A DNA stretch of 64,000 bases from Frischella japonica (GTDB lineage Bacteria > Pseudomonadota > Gammaproteobacteria > Enterobacterales > Orbaceae): positions 434,001 through 498,000 of the forward strand of contig NZ_JABURY010000006.1 of NCBI RefSeq assembly GCF_014489845.1, given 5' to 3'. The notes beneath the pieces were generated by a model. It was not told where the DNA came from and searched no databases. It saw only the letters and a program-made list of their open reading frames with translations. Position numbers and translations under genes: made by a program. Position 1 is the first letter of the stretch. Each line of letters opens with the position of its first letter. Positions 48,551 to 59,541 of the stretch are shown here, in pieces.

Positions 48551-49699
48551 TTGGCTATGCTTAATAAAAATAGACTATTTATAACCAAAACGTTACTAAG
48601 TTCTTTAATACGACGACGTTCACGTATTTTAGTCGCGTTATTAGGAACAGCAATAGGCGCAACGGTTCTATTCGGGATGGTGACACTTTGTTATGATATT
48701 CCACGTCAAATGGGTAAAGCGTTTCGTTCCTACGGTGCAAATATTATTTTCATGCCAGCCGGTAGTCATGCTACTATCGATCTTAACCTCGTTAATGCTG
48801 CAACGGATTTGATTCCATCTACACAGCGAATCGGTGTCACACCGTTTCGTTATTTAGCGGTGCGTAGTAATGTCGTGCCTTATACTTTGGTGGGAACAGA
48901 TTTTCAGCAAATTACTAAAACGAGCCCATATTGGTTAATTGAAGGTCAATTTCCATCACAAGATAATGAAATTATGATCGGTATAGATGTCGCTAACTAT
49001 GCGCATTTATCAATTGGTGACATAATGCCAATTGCTGGTAAGTCTAGACAAAATGATAATTTCGACCAAATATTCAAAATTGTGGGGATTGTTAAGACAG
49101 GGAAAACGGAAGATAGCTTTATTTTTGTGAACTTTACTAAATTGGAAAGTTTATTACAAGAGCAAAATCAGGCTGAAGTCATTGAATTAAGTATTAGTGC
49201 CCCTAAAGAAGAACTTCAAAATTATATAGCTAAAGTGAAACTGAATTTTCCTAGCATTGAACCTCATCTTATCAAATGGGTAACACAATCAGAAACCCAG
49301 GTGTTAGGAAAATTATCGTCATTACTCTATTTGGTTACATCTGTGGTGCTAATTTTAACGATGATCTGTGTTGCGACAACTATGATGACAGTGGTGATTG
49401 AGCGTCGTAAAGAAATTGGTTTGAAAAAGGCACTCGGTGCTGAAAATCGCCGTATTGCTAAAGAATTTCTTGCTGAAAGTCTTTTTTTAGGTTTTATCGG
49501 TGGTTTGATAGGTTCATTATTTGGATTATTATTTGCACAAGTAATAAGTCGGGAAGTCTTTGGTAGTTCGATTGTATTTGAATTTTATCTTATTCCATTT
49601 ACGATATTAATTTCGATGCTTGTTACGGTTGTTGCATGCTTAATGCCAGTTAAGCAAGCAGTAGAAGTTGAGCCGGCTTTAGTATTACGGGGTGAATAA
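48551..49699 (+). CDS. ABC transporter permease, FtsX/MacB type (second)
   Basis: A 382-aa permease similar to the preceding one, 6 nt after it. It has an N-terminal helix, a periplasmic domain (YGANIIFMPAGSHATI) and three C-terminal helices with ERRKEIGLKKALGAENRRIAKEF. The two probably form a heterodimer with the ATPase at 49799-50464. The equivalent gene is cj1662 in C. jejuni. Confidence 0.92.
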   Translation: MAMLNKNRLFITKTLLSSLIRRRSRILVALLGTAIGATVLFGMVTLCYDIPRQMGKAFRSYGANIIFMPAGSHATIDLNLVNAATDLIPSTQRIGVTPFRYLAVRSNVVPYTLVGTDFQQITKTSPYWLIEGQFPSQDNEIMIGIDVANYAHLSIGDIMPIAGKSRQNDNFDQIFKIVGIVKTGKTEDSFIFVNFTKLESLLQEQNQAEVIELSISAPKEELQNYIAKVKLNFPSIEPHLIKWVTQSETQVLGKLSSLLYLVTSVVLILTMICVATTMMTVVIERRKEIGLKKALGAENRRIAKEFLAESLFLGFIGGLIGSLFGLLFAQVISREVFGSSIVFEFYLIPFTILISMLVTVVACLMPVKQAVEVEPALVLRGE

Positions 49700-49798
49700 A
49701 CATCAAGAGTGAGTGATAATTGTCTGTGCTTACCTGCAATTATATTTAACTTATCTTATCTAGGTAGTAGAATATAACTAAAAAAAGAGTATAAAAAA

Positions 49799-50464
49799 AT
49801 GAATATACTTGAAGTGAATAATGTATCAAAAAATTATGGTTCGTTATATGCATTAGCTGATATCAATATGACGGTAGGTGATGGCAAGTGGTTGTCAATC
49901 ATGGGACCTTCAGGTAGTGGTAAAAGTACACTCATGAATATTATTGGATGTATGGATAAACCAACCAGTGGTTCGGTTATTCTTGATGGACAAGATATTA
50001 CTCAACTTTCATTAACGGATTTAACGGTTATTCGGCGTGATAAGATTGGCTTGATATTTCAACAATTTCATCTTGTTCCCTATCTTACCGCTTTAGAAAA
50101 TGTCATGTTAGCACAGTATTATCATAGTATGGTTGACGAAAAAGAAGCCCTTAATGCCTTAGAAAGAGTAGGACTGCATGCAAGGGCAAAACATTTACCT
50201 CGACAGTTATCGGGTGGTGAGCAGCAGCGCGTTTGTATTGCGCGGGCATTAATTAATTATCCAAAATTAATTTTGGCCGATGAACCAACAGGGAATCTGG
50301 ATGAAGCAAATGAATCATTAGTGATGAATTTATTGCACCAATTACATCAAGAAGGTAGCTCTATCATTGTTGTCACACATTCGCCTGAAGTTGCTAAACA
50401 TGCTGAAACTACGGTGGTATTGGAGCATGGAAAGATTGCACAAATTATTGATAATCTTAAATAA
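49799..50464 (+). CDS. ABC transporter ATP-binding protein of the P19-type system
   Basis: A 221-aa LolD/MacB-type ATPase. Walker A is GPSGSGKST (about 39-47), the signature LSGGEQQRV, and Walker B LILADEPTGNLDE; VVTHSPEVA holds the switch histidine. It drives the two permeases before it. The equivalent gene is cj1663. A 99-nt gap precedes it, the longest in this part of the operon except for P19-DUF2318. Confidence 0.94.
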   Translation: MNILEVNNVSKNYGSLYALADINMTVGDGKWLSIMGPSGSGKSTLMNIIGCMDKPTSGSVILDGQDITQLSLTDLTVIRRDKIGLIFQQFHLVPYLTALENVMLAQYYHSMVDEKEALNALERVGLHARAKHLPRQLSGGEQQRVCIARALINYPKLILADEPTGNLDEANESLVMNLLHQLHQEGSSIIVVTHSPEVAKHAETTVVLEHGKIAQIIDNLK

Positions 50465-50494
50465 GATATCAATCATAAAGTTAGGAATAAAATA

Positions 50495-50920
50495 ATGAAT
50501 CGATTTCTTAGTTCGGCTTTTGTAATTTTAATAGGATTACTGGTAATATTGGTTCCAACCTATATTTTACCAGTATGTCCTCCAACAGAAATTATGGCTA
50601 ATAGTCATGATCATCATATTACTTATAAATTTATGAAATGTCATTGGACATCGCAAGCAGAAATTGGGATAGGAACGGCAATGGTGGTAATCGGTTTGAT
50701 TTTACTATTAATCAAATCGACATTAATTCGTTTGGGATTAAATATATCATTGGTTGTGATTGCTATGTTTGTTGCAGCAGTGCCAACAATACTAATTGGC
50801 GTTTGTCCCAGTGAAATGATGGCATGTCATATTGGTACATTACCTGCTTTATTACTCTTAAGCGGCATACTTTTTATTGGCATACTTGTCAATATATTCT
50901 ATTTAAAACGACTCAGTTAA
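50495..50920 (+). CDS. DUF4418 family membrane protein
   Basis: A 141-aa protein with four helices. Two similar halves each carry a cysteine-rich periplasmic patch: PVCPPTEIMANSHDHH...MKCHWTSQAE and GVCPSEMMACHIGT. This is the DUF4418 pattern, which I know next to MacB-type ABC genes. The paired Cys/His/Met residues suggest metal binding or disulphide exchange. It is 30 nt after the first ATPase and 65 nt before the third permease. Confidence 0.82.
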   Translation: MNRFLSSAFVILIGLLVILVPTYILPVCPPTEIMANSHDHHITYKFMKCHWTSQAEIGIGTAMVVIGLILLLIKSTLIRLGLNISLVVIAMFVAAVPTILIGVCPSEMMACHIGTLPALLLLSGILFIGILVNIFYLKRLS

Positions 50921-50985
50921 ATAATTTTTTTCATTTTAATTTTATTATTTTAAAAATAATATTGATAAAATCGGAATAGAACTTT

Positions 50986-52209
50986 ATGCACATAATGCCT
51001 CAGATTAAACCCATAACCATTTATCGCTTGGCTTGGCGTAATTTAGCCCAGAAACCGTTTAGAACGACATGTTTAATCATTATGACATTACTTTTTTCAG
51101 CTAGCTTATTTGGTGGCAGTATCTTAACTAAAAATTTAAATGATGGCATTGCTGGGATGGCAAATCGGTTAGGTGCAGATATATTAATTGTGCCTTATGG
51201 TTATGAAAAAGAGTTAGAAGTAGCTTTATTACGTGGTGAACCAAGTACTTTTTATTTAAAAGCCGATTTAGCCCAAAAAATCGAAAAAATTAAGGGGATT
51301 ACGGCTGTATCATCACAATTATTTATAGCCTCATTAAGTGCTGGTTGTTGTACCTCAAAACTACAGTTAATTGGCTTTGAACAATCGACGGATTTTGTAA
51401 TCTCACCGTGGATGAAACAACAATTAACGGCTCGTTTACACGACAATGAAGTGGTCGTTGGTTCTAAAATTCTGGCTGATGTTGGTGATGAAATAACCTT
51501 TTTTAATCATCGTTTTCGCGTTGCTGCAAAAATGGACAGTACCGGAATGGGGTTTGATACGTCTGTCTTTATGACTATGGATGCAGCGTATAATTTAATG
51601 AAAACGGCCGACCTTCTTAGTGGTGATGTTGATCATATTAGGAATTATGTATCATCTATTTTTATCCGCGTGGATCATGATTATCAACCAAAAGCAATTG
51701 TTAATCAGATTATGCAAAAGTATGCTGTTGAATATAATTTAGATTTTGTGATGACTAAAGTAATGATTAGCGATATCTATAAATGGTTAAACAGCTTCTC
51801 GGTTATTGTGTACACTTTAGCAGCTATCTTTTGGTTATTGGCAATAGTCGTTATTTTTATTGTATATTCTTCAACGATTAATGAACGTAAACGAGAAGTA
51901 GGTATTTTAAGGATCCTCGGTGCTTCGCGTAGCATGCTGGTAAAAATGTTATTTATTGAGTCGTTTATCATTAGTGTAATTGGCGCAATAATAGGTATCA
52001 TATTCGCTACTATAGTGTTATGTGCATTTAGTATGCTGATTTGTCAATCCCTGGGATTACCTTGTATAAATGCTAGCTTTAGTAGTGCGATAACCTATGG
52101 TCTGATAGTGTTCATACTAACGTTAATTATTGCACCTTTAGCTAGTAGTTATTCAGTATTATCCATTACAAGAACTGACAGTTATCAGGCATATAGAGAG
52201 GGTGAATAA
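50986..52209 (+). CDS. ABC transporter permease, FtsX/MacB type (third)
   Basis: A 407-aa permease with an N-terminal helix (TCLIIMTLLFSASLFGGSIL), a periplasmic domain and three C-terminal helices. NERKREVGILRILGASRSMLVKM contacts the ATPase. LSAGCCTSKLQLIGFE puts two adjacent cysteines in the periplasmic domain. It overlaps the next ATPase start by 1 nt (TAATG), so they form one module. Confidence 0.92.
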   Translation: MHIMPQIKPITIYRLAWRNLAQKPFRTTCLIIMTLLFSASLFGGSILTKNLNDGIAGMANRLGADILIVPYGYEKELEVALLRGEPSTFYLKADLAQKIEKIKGITAVSSQLFIASLSAGCCTSKLQLIGFEQSTDFVISPWMKQQLTARLHDNEVVVGSKILADVGDEITFFNHRFRVAAKMDSTGMGFDTSVFMTMDAAYNLMKTADLLSGDVDHIRNYVSSIFIRVDHDYQPKAIVNQIMQKYAVEYNLDFVMTKVMISDIYKWLNSFSVIVYTLAAIFWLLAIVVIFIVYSSTINERKREVGILRILGASRSMLVKMLFIESFIISVIGAIIGIIFATIVLCAFSMLICQSLGLPCINASFSSAITYGLIVFILTLIIAPLASSYSVLSITRTDSYQAYREGE

Positions 52210-52892
52210 TGTTATTGGAAGTGAAAAATATTCGCAAGCAATATCAACGCCAAACACTTTTTTGTGCGGTAGATAATGTTTCATTTTCCTTACAACAGCG
52301 TGATTATGCTTGTATTATGGGGCGTTCAGGCAGTGGTAAAACTACATTACTTAATATTATTGCTGGCATTTCTACGCCGACACAAGGACGAATAATTATC
52401 GATAATACCGATATTGCACCATTTGATGATGAACAAGCTTCACAATTTCGTAATCAAACGATTGGTTATGTTCCGCAAGGGAGCAGTTTGCTAACCAATT
52501 TAACCGCAATGGAAAATATCTGTTTACCTTATTATCTTTATTCTAAAAATAAACAGCCAGATAATATTGAATGTTGTAATAAACGCGCTCAGCAATTAAT
52601 GCAAATGGCTGAAATTAGCCATTTAAGTGAAATATATCCTAACCAGATGTCAGGTGGTGAAATGCGACGGGTTGCTATTGTCCGGGCTTTAATCTGTTCT
52701 CCAAAATTATTACTAGCGGATGAACCGACTAACGATTTAGATGATGAAAGTTCGCGGCAAATTATGCAGTTGTTTTCTGGTTTACATTCTCAGGGCACTA
52801 CAATTTTATTGGTCACTCATGATCATGAGGTTGCTAATTATGCTAGCAAGCATTTTAAAATGGAAGCGGGTAAACTAACTGATTATTCTTGA
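52209..52892 (+). CDS. ABC transporter ATP-binding protein (second module)
   Basis: A 227-aa LolD/MacB-type ATPase: Walker A GRSGSGKTT (about 38-46), signature MSGGEMRRV, Walker B LLLADEPTNDLDDES. It is translationally coupled to the permease at 50986-52209. Only one permease belongs to this module, so that protein probably forms a homodimer or pairs with one of the others. It ends the operon. Confidence 0.93.
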   Translation: MLLEVKNIRKQYQRQTLFCAVDNVSFSLQQRDYACIMGRSGSGKTTLLNIIAGISTPTQGRIIIDNTDIAPFDDEQASQFRNQTIGYVPQGSSLLTNLTAMENICLPYYLYSKNKQPDNIECCNKRAQQLMQMAEISHLSEIYPNQMSGGEMRRVAIVRALICSPKLLLADEPTNDLDDESSRQIMQLFSGLHSQGTTILLVTHDHEVANYASKHFKMEAGKLTDYS

Positions 52893-53324
52893 ACATCATT
52901 TATTAAAATAAATAGAAATTTAGCGCCCTAATTGATTCGCAATAGCAAAAATGCAACCAAAATAATTATTCCTAATTTACGTTCGATTTATTACAGATTT
53001 GTAATAAATGTTTATTTTTTAAAGATTCTTCGCAAAATTTGATGATTAATAATAGACATTTGTAGCACTATAGTATATATTACGAGGGTCTTAATCTAGA
53101 CTTGTCTGCAATCCTTCCACTTATGTCGATTACTATTTATATCAAGCATCGTGGAAGTGTACAATAATATAATTATTTTAAAGCTCATTTTAACATACAT
53201 TATTTTGAGTTTCTTTATATTGTAGAAAAGAGATGACATGATAAATCTATAGGCTATTTAAACAATTTAAATACATATAACTGAACGACATATCGAACAT
53301 ATCCTCAATAATCTTAAAAAACTT
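52893..53324 (+). promoter_or_regulatory. Upstream region of rho
   Basis: This 432-nt stretch holds no protein gene. An inverted repeat CTTCCAC (53116-53122) with GTGGAAG (53151-53157) lies 170-210 nt before rho and may be part of a leader. E. coli rho represses itself through Rho-dependent termination in a leader, and the same could be so here. Confidence 0.4.
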
Positions 53325-54587
53325 ATGAATTTAACTGAATTAAAAACAAAACCAGTATCTGAGCTTATCGCTCTTGGTGAAAAAACAATGGGGCTTGAAA
53401 ATTTAGCCCGCTTACGCAAACAAGATATTATTTTTGCAATTTTAAAACAACACGCTAAAAGTGGTGAAGACATCTTTGGTGACGGTGTTATCGAAATTTT
53501 GCAAGATGGCTTTGGTTTCTTACGTTCTGCTGATAGTTCGTATTTAGCTGGACCTGATGATATTTATGTATCACCGAGCCAAATTCGACGTTTTAACTTA
53601 CGTACTGGCGATACGATTTCCGGTAAAATACGTCCTCCGAAAGAGGGGGAACGTTATTTTGCCCTCCTAAAAGTTAATGAAGTCAATCACGATAAACCAG
53701 AAGATGCTCGTAATAAAATTCTCTTTGAAAATTTAACACCATTGCATGCCAATTCACGATTGCGTATGGAACGTGGTAATGGATCAACTGAAGATATTAC
53801 CGCACGAGTTCTTGATTTGGCCGCACCTATTGGTAAGGGACAACGTGGTTTAATTGTTGCTCCGCCAAAAGCAGGTAAGACAATGTTATTACAAAACATT
53901 GCTCAAAGTTTAGCAATGAATTATCCGGAATGTGAATTAATGGTATTGTTAATAGACGAACGCCCGGAAGAAGTAACAGAAATGCAACGTTTGGTAAAAG
54001 GTGAAGTGGTTGCATCAACATTTGATGAACCGGCTGCTCGTCATGTACAAGTGGCTGAAATGGTTATAGAGCGTGCTAAACGTTTAGTTGAACATAAAAA
54101 AGATGTCATTATTTTATTAGATTCAATTACTCGCTTAGCGCGAGCCTATAATACCGTTGTACCATCATCAGGTAAAGTATTAACCGGTGGGGTGGATGCT
54201 AATGCGTTACATCGTCCTAAGCGGTTTTTTGGTGCGGCACGTAATGTTGAAGAGGGTGGTAGTTTAACAATTATTGCTACGGCATTAGTCGATACTGGAT
54301 CAAAAATGGATGAAGTAATTTATGAAGAGTTCAAAGGAACGGGTAACATGGAGCTTCATTTGTCGCGTAAAATTGCTGAACGCCGTGTATTTCCAGCTAT
54401 TGATTTTAACCGTTCTGGTACACGTAAAGAAGAGTTAATGACATCACCGGATGAATTACAAAAAATGTGGATCCTTCGAAAAATCCTTAACCCAATGGGG
54501 GAAGTTGATGCAATGGAATTCCTGATTGATAAATTATCGATGACGAAAACAAACGAAGATTTCTTCGACATGATGAAACGGTCGTAA
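53325..54587 (+). CDS. rho: Transcription termination factor Rho
   Basis: The hexameric RNA helicase that ends untranslated transcripts. It has 420 aa, like E. coli Rho (419). The start [19 protein letters not shown] is typical. RNA-binding domain residues (GFGFLRS) lie near 63. Walker A reads APPKAGKT (about 179-186), Walker [17 protein letters not shown], and the Q-loop/R-loop regions [20 protein letters not shown] are intact. A terminator follows 50 nt after its stop. Confidence 0.98.
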   Translation: MNLTELKTKPVSELIALGEKTMGLENLARLRKQDIIFAILKQHAKSGEDIFGDGVIEILQDGFGFLRSADSSYLAGPDDIYVSPSQIRRFNLRTGDTISGKIRPPKEGERYFALLKVNEVNHDKPEDARNKILFENLTPLHANSRLRMERGNGSTEDITARVLDLAAPIGKGQRGLIVAPPKAGKTMLLQNIAQSLAMNYPECELMVLLIDERPEEVTEMQRLVKGEVVASTFDEPAARHVQVAEMVIERAKRLVEHKKDVIILLDSITRLARAYNTVVPSSGKVLTGGVDANALHRPKRFFGAARNVEEGGSLTIIATALVDTGSKMDEVIYEEFKGTGNMELHLSRKIAERRVFPAIDFNRSGTRKEELMTSPDELQKMWILRKILNPMGEVDAMEFLIDKLSMTKTNEDFFDMMKRS

Positions 54588-54638
54588 GCATTAATTCGTC
54601 ATTCGTTTGAAAATGAATGATTTTATTGTTTAATCTTT

Positions 54639-54667
54639 AAAGCCGCCATATTCATGACGGCTTTTTT
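54639..54667 (+). terminator. Rho-independent terminator after rho
   Basis: A stem AAGCCG...CGGCTT with a CAT/ATG inner stem is followed by six T. Confidence 0.85.
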
Positions 54668-54761
54668 AGTTTAATAATTTGTGGTTTAATATCTGAAGGA
54701 TTTATTGCGCTTTTAGGCAAATAGTACAATAAAAGAATAGGGTACAAAAAGAGGTTTTAAA

Positions 54762-56183
54762 ATGTCTAAACAAGAGATTGGTGTAATTGGTATGGCGGTC
54801 ATGGGCCGTAATCTAGCATTAAATATTGAAAGTCGTGGATATTCGGTATCAATTTATAATCGTTCTAAAGATAAAACAGAAGAAGTGATAAGTGAAAATC
54901 CCGGAAAAAATTTAGTGCCTTATTATACCTTACAAGAATTTGTTAATTCTTTACAAAAACCTCGACGGATTTTAATTATGGTGCAAGCGGGTAAAGGTAC
55001 CGATGCTGTTATAAATGAGCTTAAACCATTATTAGATAAAGGAGATATCATTATTGATGGTGGTAATGCTTATTTTGAAGATACCATCCGTCGTAATAAA
55101 GATTTGTCAGATGCTGGTTTTAATTTTATTGGCACTGGTGTATCTGGTGGTGAAGAAGGCGCACTGAAAGGACCTTCTATTATGCCTGGAGGCCAAAAAG
55201 AAGCTTATCAATTAGTAGCCCCTATTTTAGAAAAAATTGCTGCTAAAGTTAATGGTGAACCATGTGTAACCTATATTGGTCCAAATGGGGCAGGGCACTA
55301 TGTCAAAATGGCGCATAATGGTATTGAATATGGCGACATGCAGTTGATTGCTGAAAGTTATGCATTTTTAAAACATGCTGTTGGCTTGACTAATGATGAA
55401 CTCGCTGAGGTATTTACTGATTGGAACAAAGGCGAATTAAATAGTTATTTAATTGAAATTACGGCTGATATCTTTAAGCACAAAGATTCATCAGGTACTT
55501 ATCTGATTGATGTTATTTTAGATGCCGCCGGAAATAAGGGAACAGGTAAATGGACAAGCCAAAGTGCTTTGGATTTAGGTGAACCATTATCGTTAATTAC
55601 TGAATCAGTTTTTGCCCGGTATATTTCAGCATGTAAAGCGCAACGGGTTGCTGCATCGAGAGTATTACAAGGACCAAAGGTAACGGTACAATCAGATAAT
55701 AAACAAGCATTAATCGAAAAAGTTCGTAAAGCATTATATATGGGCAAGATTATTTCTTATGCTCAAGGTTTTGCACAATTAAAAGCAGCTTCGGAAAAAT
55801 ATGAATGGAACCTTAATTATGGTGAAATTGCCAAAATTTTTAGAGCAGGTTGTATCATTCGTGCACAATTCTTACAGAAAATTACCGATGCCTATACGGA
55901 TAATCAGGAAGTGGTTAATCTATTATTAACACCATATTTCAAACAAACTGTAGAAGCTTATCAACAATCATTACGTGATGTAGTTGCGTTAGCTGTACAA
56001 AACGGTATCCCTGTGCCTACATTGTCTGCTGCCATTACATATTATGATAGTTATCGAAGTGCAGTATTGCCAGCAAACCTAATTCAAGCGCAGCGAGATT
56101 ACTTTGGCGCTCACACTTATCAGCGAACCGATAAGGAAGGTGTATTTCATACTGATTGGATGGGAATTGAAGGCTCGCGTTAA
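54762..56183 (+). CDS. gnd: 6-phosphogluconate dehydrogenase (decarboxylating)
   Basis: This pentose-phosphate enzyme oxidises 6-phosphogluconate to ribulose 5-phosphate, CO2 and NADPH. It has 473 aa, against 468 in E. coli. The Rossmann motif [13 protein letters not shown] is at 10-22, the substrate-binding [15 protein letters not shown] and [21 protein letters not shown] follow, and the catalytic lysine is in [29 protein letters not shown] lies before the ATG. It is a single gene with its own terminator. Confidence 0.97.
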   Translation: MSKQEIGVIGMAVMGRNLALNIESRGYSVSIYNRSKDKTEEVISENPGKNLVPYYTLQEFVNSLQKPRRILIMVQAGKGTDAVINELKPLLDKGDIIIDGGNAYFEDTIRRNKDLSDAGFNFIGTGVSGGEEGALKGPSIMPGGQKEAYQLVAPILEKIAAKVNGEPCVTYIGPNGAGHYVKMAHNGIEYGDMQLIAESYAFLKHAVGLTNDELAEVFTDWNKGELNSYLIEITADIFKHKDSSGTYLIDVILDAAGNKGTGKWTSQSALDLGEPLSLITESVFARYISACKAQRVAASRVLQGPKVTVQSDNKQALIEKVRKALYMGKIISYAQGFAQLKAASEKYEWNLNYGEIAKIFRAGCIIRAQFLQKITDAYTDNQEVVNLLLTPYFKQTVEAYQQSLRDVVALAVQNGIPVPTLSAAITYYDSYRSAVLPANLIQAQRDYFGAHTYQRTDKEGVFHTDWMGIEGSR

Positions 56184-56211
56184 TTAGCAATCAACGATAA
56201 TCAAATGCGAT

Positions 56212-56236
56212 AAGGAAGCTAAGGCTTCCTTTTTTG
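56212..56236 (+). terminator. Rho-independent terminator after gnd
   Basis: An 8-bp stem AAGGAAGC/GCTTCCTT with a 4-nt loop is followed by a T-run. Confidence 0.9.
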
Positions 56237-56307
56237 TATGTTTAAATTAGGTTTAATCAGTAAACCTGTATATAATTAACAACAATTTTATAGTATTGTG
56301 ATATTAA

Positions 56308-58413
56308 ATGAATAAATTATTTTCCAGTTGTCCGCGGGGGCATGAAGAACTCCTCAAACGAGAGTTACAAGATATTGGAGCAACCGCTTGTCAGATCGTG
56401 CAAGGTGGGGTTAGTTTTGAAGCTGATGATAAAACCTTATATCGTAGTTTACTTTGGTCCCGATTAGCATCACGCATTTTTCTACCGATTGCTGAATTCG
56501 ATATTTATAGTGATCTAGATCTTTATAGCTGTGTACTTAATCTTAACTGGACTAATATTTTTAATGTCGATGCCTCCTTTATGATTCACTTTGTTGGAAC
56601 TAATGATTTTATTCGTAATAGCCAATACGGTGCTTTAAAGATTAAAGATGCCATTGTGGATGTATTCAGTCGTAAAATGGCAGAACGACCTAACGTTGTT
56701 AAAGATAATCCAGATATTCGGATTCATGCATTCTTGGTAAAAAATCGTATAACTTTATCGTTAGATCTCAGTGGCGAAAGTTTACATCAACGCGGTTACC
56801 GTGAGAAAACCGGTGAAGCACCACTAAAAGAAAATCTAGCTGTAGCAATTATACAGCGTTCTGGATGGCAATATGATCAAGTCTGCATTGACCCGATGTG
56901 TGGTTCTGGAACGTTATTAATAGAGGCCGCAATGATGGCAGCCAATATTGCTCCCGGTTTAAAACGTAAAAATTGGGGTTTTTTAGCATGGAAAAATTTT
57001 AATGCCACATTATGGAATGAAGTACTGTTTGAAGCTAAAGAACAGATTAAACCAGTAACCACGCCATTTGTAGGTTATGATAATGATGCTCAGGTAATTA
57101 AAAAAGCTAAACAAAATGCTAACAAAGCCGGTGTGGGGCAGTATATTGACTTTCTCGTGCAAGATGTGACACAACTCACCAATCCTTATCCTGACCAAAT
57201 TGGTCTTATAATAAGCAATCCGCCTTATGGTGAACGATTAGAGAGTGAGCCGGCATTAATTGCGTTACATACTACGCTAGGTCAGCGAGTTAAACACTTT
57301 TTTGGCGGATGGCATTTATCATTATTTAGCGCAGCACCACAATTGCTGGATTGTTTGCAAATGCGTGCTGATAGAGTATTTAAAGCCAAAAATGGTCCAT
57401 TAGATTGTGTACAAAAAAATTATTACATCGCTAAGCGAGATAATACAAATTCATTAGATAACATCATACCGGCTACTGATTTTGCAAATCGCTTACGTAA
57501 AAACAGCCTAAAATTAGCAAAATGGGCAAAACAGGAAGGGATTGAATGTTATCGACTTTATGATGCCGATTTACCAGAATACAATGTAGCAATCGACCAA
57601 TATAAAGATAAAGTGGTCGTTCAAGAGTATGCTGCACCGAAAACAGTTGATATGGCTAAAGCGAAACAGCGTCTATTTGATATCATTAATGCTACCATGT
57701 CAGTGTTAGCTTTGAATGCAAATCAGTTAATCCTAAAAACACGAGAAAAGCAAAAAGGTAAAAAACAGTATCAAAGTTTAGCGCAAAAGCAGGATTTCTT
57801 TTTAGTTAACGAATATAACGCAAAATTCTGGGTTAATTTAACGGATTATTTAGATACTGGTTTGTTTTTAGATCACCGTATTGCTCGTAAGATGCTCGGT
57901 GATTTAACGAAAGGAAAAGATTTCTTAAATTTATTTGCTTATACCGGTAGTGCTACAGTTTATGCTGGGTTGGGTGGTGCCAAAACGACCACTACTGTGG
58001 ATATGTCACGCACGTATTTAGAATGGGCAGATCGTAACCTAAAGCAAAATGGATTAACCGGTAAAAATCATCGTATTATTCAAGCAGATTGCCTGTTTTA
58101 TTTACGTGAGAGTTCCGAACAATTTGATATAATCTTTGTTGATCCACCGACTTTCTCTAACTCAAAGCGTATGTCTAACACATTTGATGTACAACGTGAT
58201 CATTTAGATCTTATGAAAAATTTAAAACGTTTATTACGTCCTAATGGTGTGATTATGTTTTCGAATAATAAGCGTGGCTTTAAACTTGATTATATGGGCC
58301 TCAAGGAACTTAATTTGCAGGCAGAGGATATTAGTGAAAAAACCATTTCATTAGATTTCAAGCGTAATAAACAGATTCATTGCTGCTTTATGATTAAACA
58401 TTGTGCAGGGTAA
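56308..58413 (+). CDS. rlmL: Fused 23S rRNA methyltransferase RlmKL (m2G2445 and m7G2069)
   Basis: One protein with two methyltransferases acting on 23S rRNA. It has 701 aa, against 702 in E. coli. An N-terminal ferredoxin-like/THUMP region (about 1-155) is followed by the RlmL domain, with [14 protein letters not shown] (about 195) and SNPPYGERL (about 304). The RlmK domain follows, with [14 protein letters not shown] (about 540) and [12 protein letters not shown] (about 611). The fusion is usual in gammaproteobacteria. Confidence 0.97.
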   Translation: MNKLFSSCPRGHEELLKRELQDIGATACQIVQGGVSFEADDKTLYRSLLWSRLASRIFLPIAEFDIYSDLDLYSCVLNLNWTNIFNVDASFMIHFVGTNDFIRNSQYGALKIKDAIVDVFSRKMAERPNVVKDNPDIRIHAFLVKNRITLSLDLSGESLHQRGYREKTGEAPLKENLAVAIIQRSGWQYDQVCIDPMCGSGTLLIEAAMMAANIAPGLKRKNWGFLAWKNFNATLWNEVLFEAKEQIKPVTTPFVGYDNDAQVIKKAKQNANKAGVGQYIDFLVQDVTQLTNPYPDQIGLIISNPPYGERLESEPALIALHTTLGQRVKHFFGGWHLSLFSAAPQLLDCLQMRADRVFKAKNGPLDCVQKNYYIAKRDNTNSLDNIIPATDFANRLRKNSLKLAKWAKQEGIECYRLYDADLPEYNVAIDQYKDKVVVQEYAAPKTVDMAKAKQRLFDIINATMSVLALNANQLILKTREKQKGKKQYQSLAQKQDFFLVNEYNAKFWVNLTDYLDTGLFLDHRIARKMLGDLTKGKDFLNLFAYTGSATVYAGLGGAKTTTTVDMSRTYLEWADRNLKQNGLTGKNHRIIQADCLFYLRESSEQFDIIFVDPPTFSNSKRMSNTFDVQRDHLDLMKNLKRLLRPNGVIMFSNNKRGFKLDYMGLKELNLQAEDISEKTISLDFKRNKQIHCCFMIKHCAG

Positions 58414-58470
58414 AATTTAGTTACAAAAGATAAGTCGGTTAACTATTTTGCTGGTAAATTCAGTTTATGA

Positions 58471-58505
58471 CGCATGCCTCAATTTCAATCAAGGTATGCG
58501 TTTTC
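58471..58505 (+). terminator. Terminator after rlmL
   Basis: A 9-bp stem CGCATGCCT with AGGTATGCG (one G-U pair) and a 12-nt loop is followed by TTTTCTTTCT. Confidence 0.7.
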
Positions 58506-59541
58506 TTTCTGCATTTTTGTTGGGTTTATATTTTAACTGGTTGATTTGCATTATTAAATTCAGTTTCAATCTAACGGGTATGACATTAAATTTTTGACAT
58601 GAATCAAGATGTTCAATCATCGCTCGATGAAAAGAAAATGAAGTTACACCTCAAATCTTAGACTCAACTCATGCTCGACAAATTTCACACGAAAGCTAAC
58701 TGGCGATCATTCTCTTTGATAAGTAGTTTTGCCATTTAATAGTTAAAAGTAGTAGGAATTAGTGAGACAGTTTGACGTTATTCAAACGTATTCGAGCATT
58801 ATATGGCAATTCAAATAAGATTATAGTGCTAAATAATAAAGTATTTTCGCATCTATAGCTTTTTTTTGAAATTAGAGTGCGTCCGTAGGGGCTTTGTGTA
58901 TGACCTCATACTAAGTGGTAAACTTTGTGTGATGCGTCATTTCTCATCAACAAGATTAATGCCTGTAGTTACCAAATAATTGTGATTACCATATCATAGT
59001 TATTGCTAATATGTATAAAAATAGTTAGTAATGAGTAATAAAATTAAATATTAACTACATTGAAGGAATTAACAGTATTTATTACCTAAAAAACATTCCA
59101 AACACTCAATACAAGCCTACAAAACAGTTTAATTGTATTGCAAAGCGGCAATAAATATCGTTATTTTAAATTTTGGTGCAATATCGCTTGTAGAAAGTGT
59201 AAAGTATTTCCTTTACAACTTTATTAATCTAGAATGTTATTCTACAAACTCCCCTTAAAAAAACAGTTTCGAATGTTTATATAAAGAAAATTAATAGACA
59301 AAATCAATTCAACTATCTTGTTTTATAATCACTATTCAAAAGGAATATACAGAAATCCTAAAATATTAGAAAGTGATATGATTTGAATTCAATATAAGAA
59401 CTTATCTAATTCTATCTCAGTGCTAGCAAAATAATGGTCGTTTTTATAATCAAAATTTTATAAACTCAAAACTTATATTAATTACTTTTCAATTTATTTA
59501 TAAGAACTGACATCATAGAATTATAATTAGGAATATAGGAA
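58506..59541. other. Gene-free stretch before the WGR genes
   Basis: About 1 kb with no ORF of note in either strand, and no recognised repeat or RNA. The right end must hold the promoter of the WGR gene. Its length and the unfamiliar genes beyond suggest the edge of an accessory region. Confidence 0.45.
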
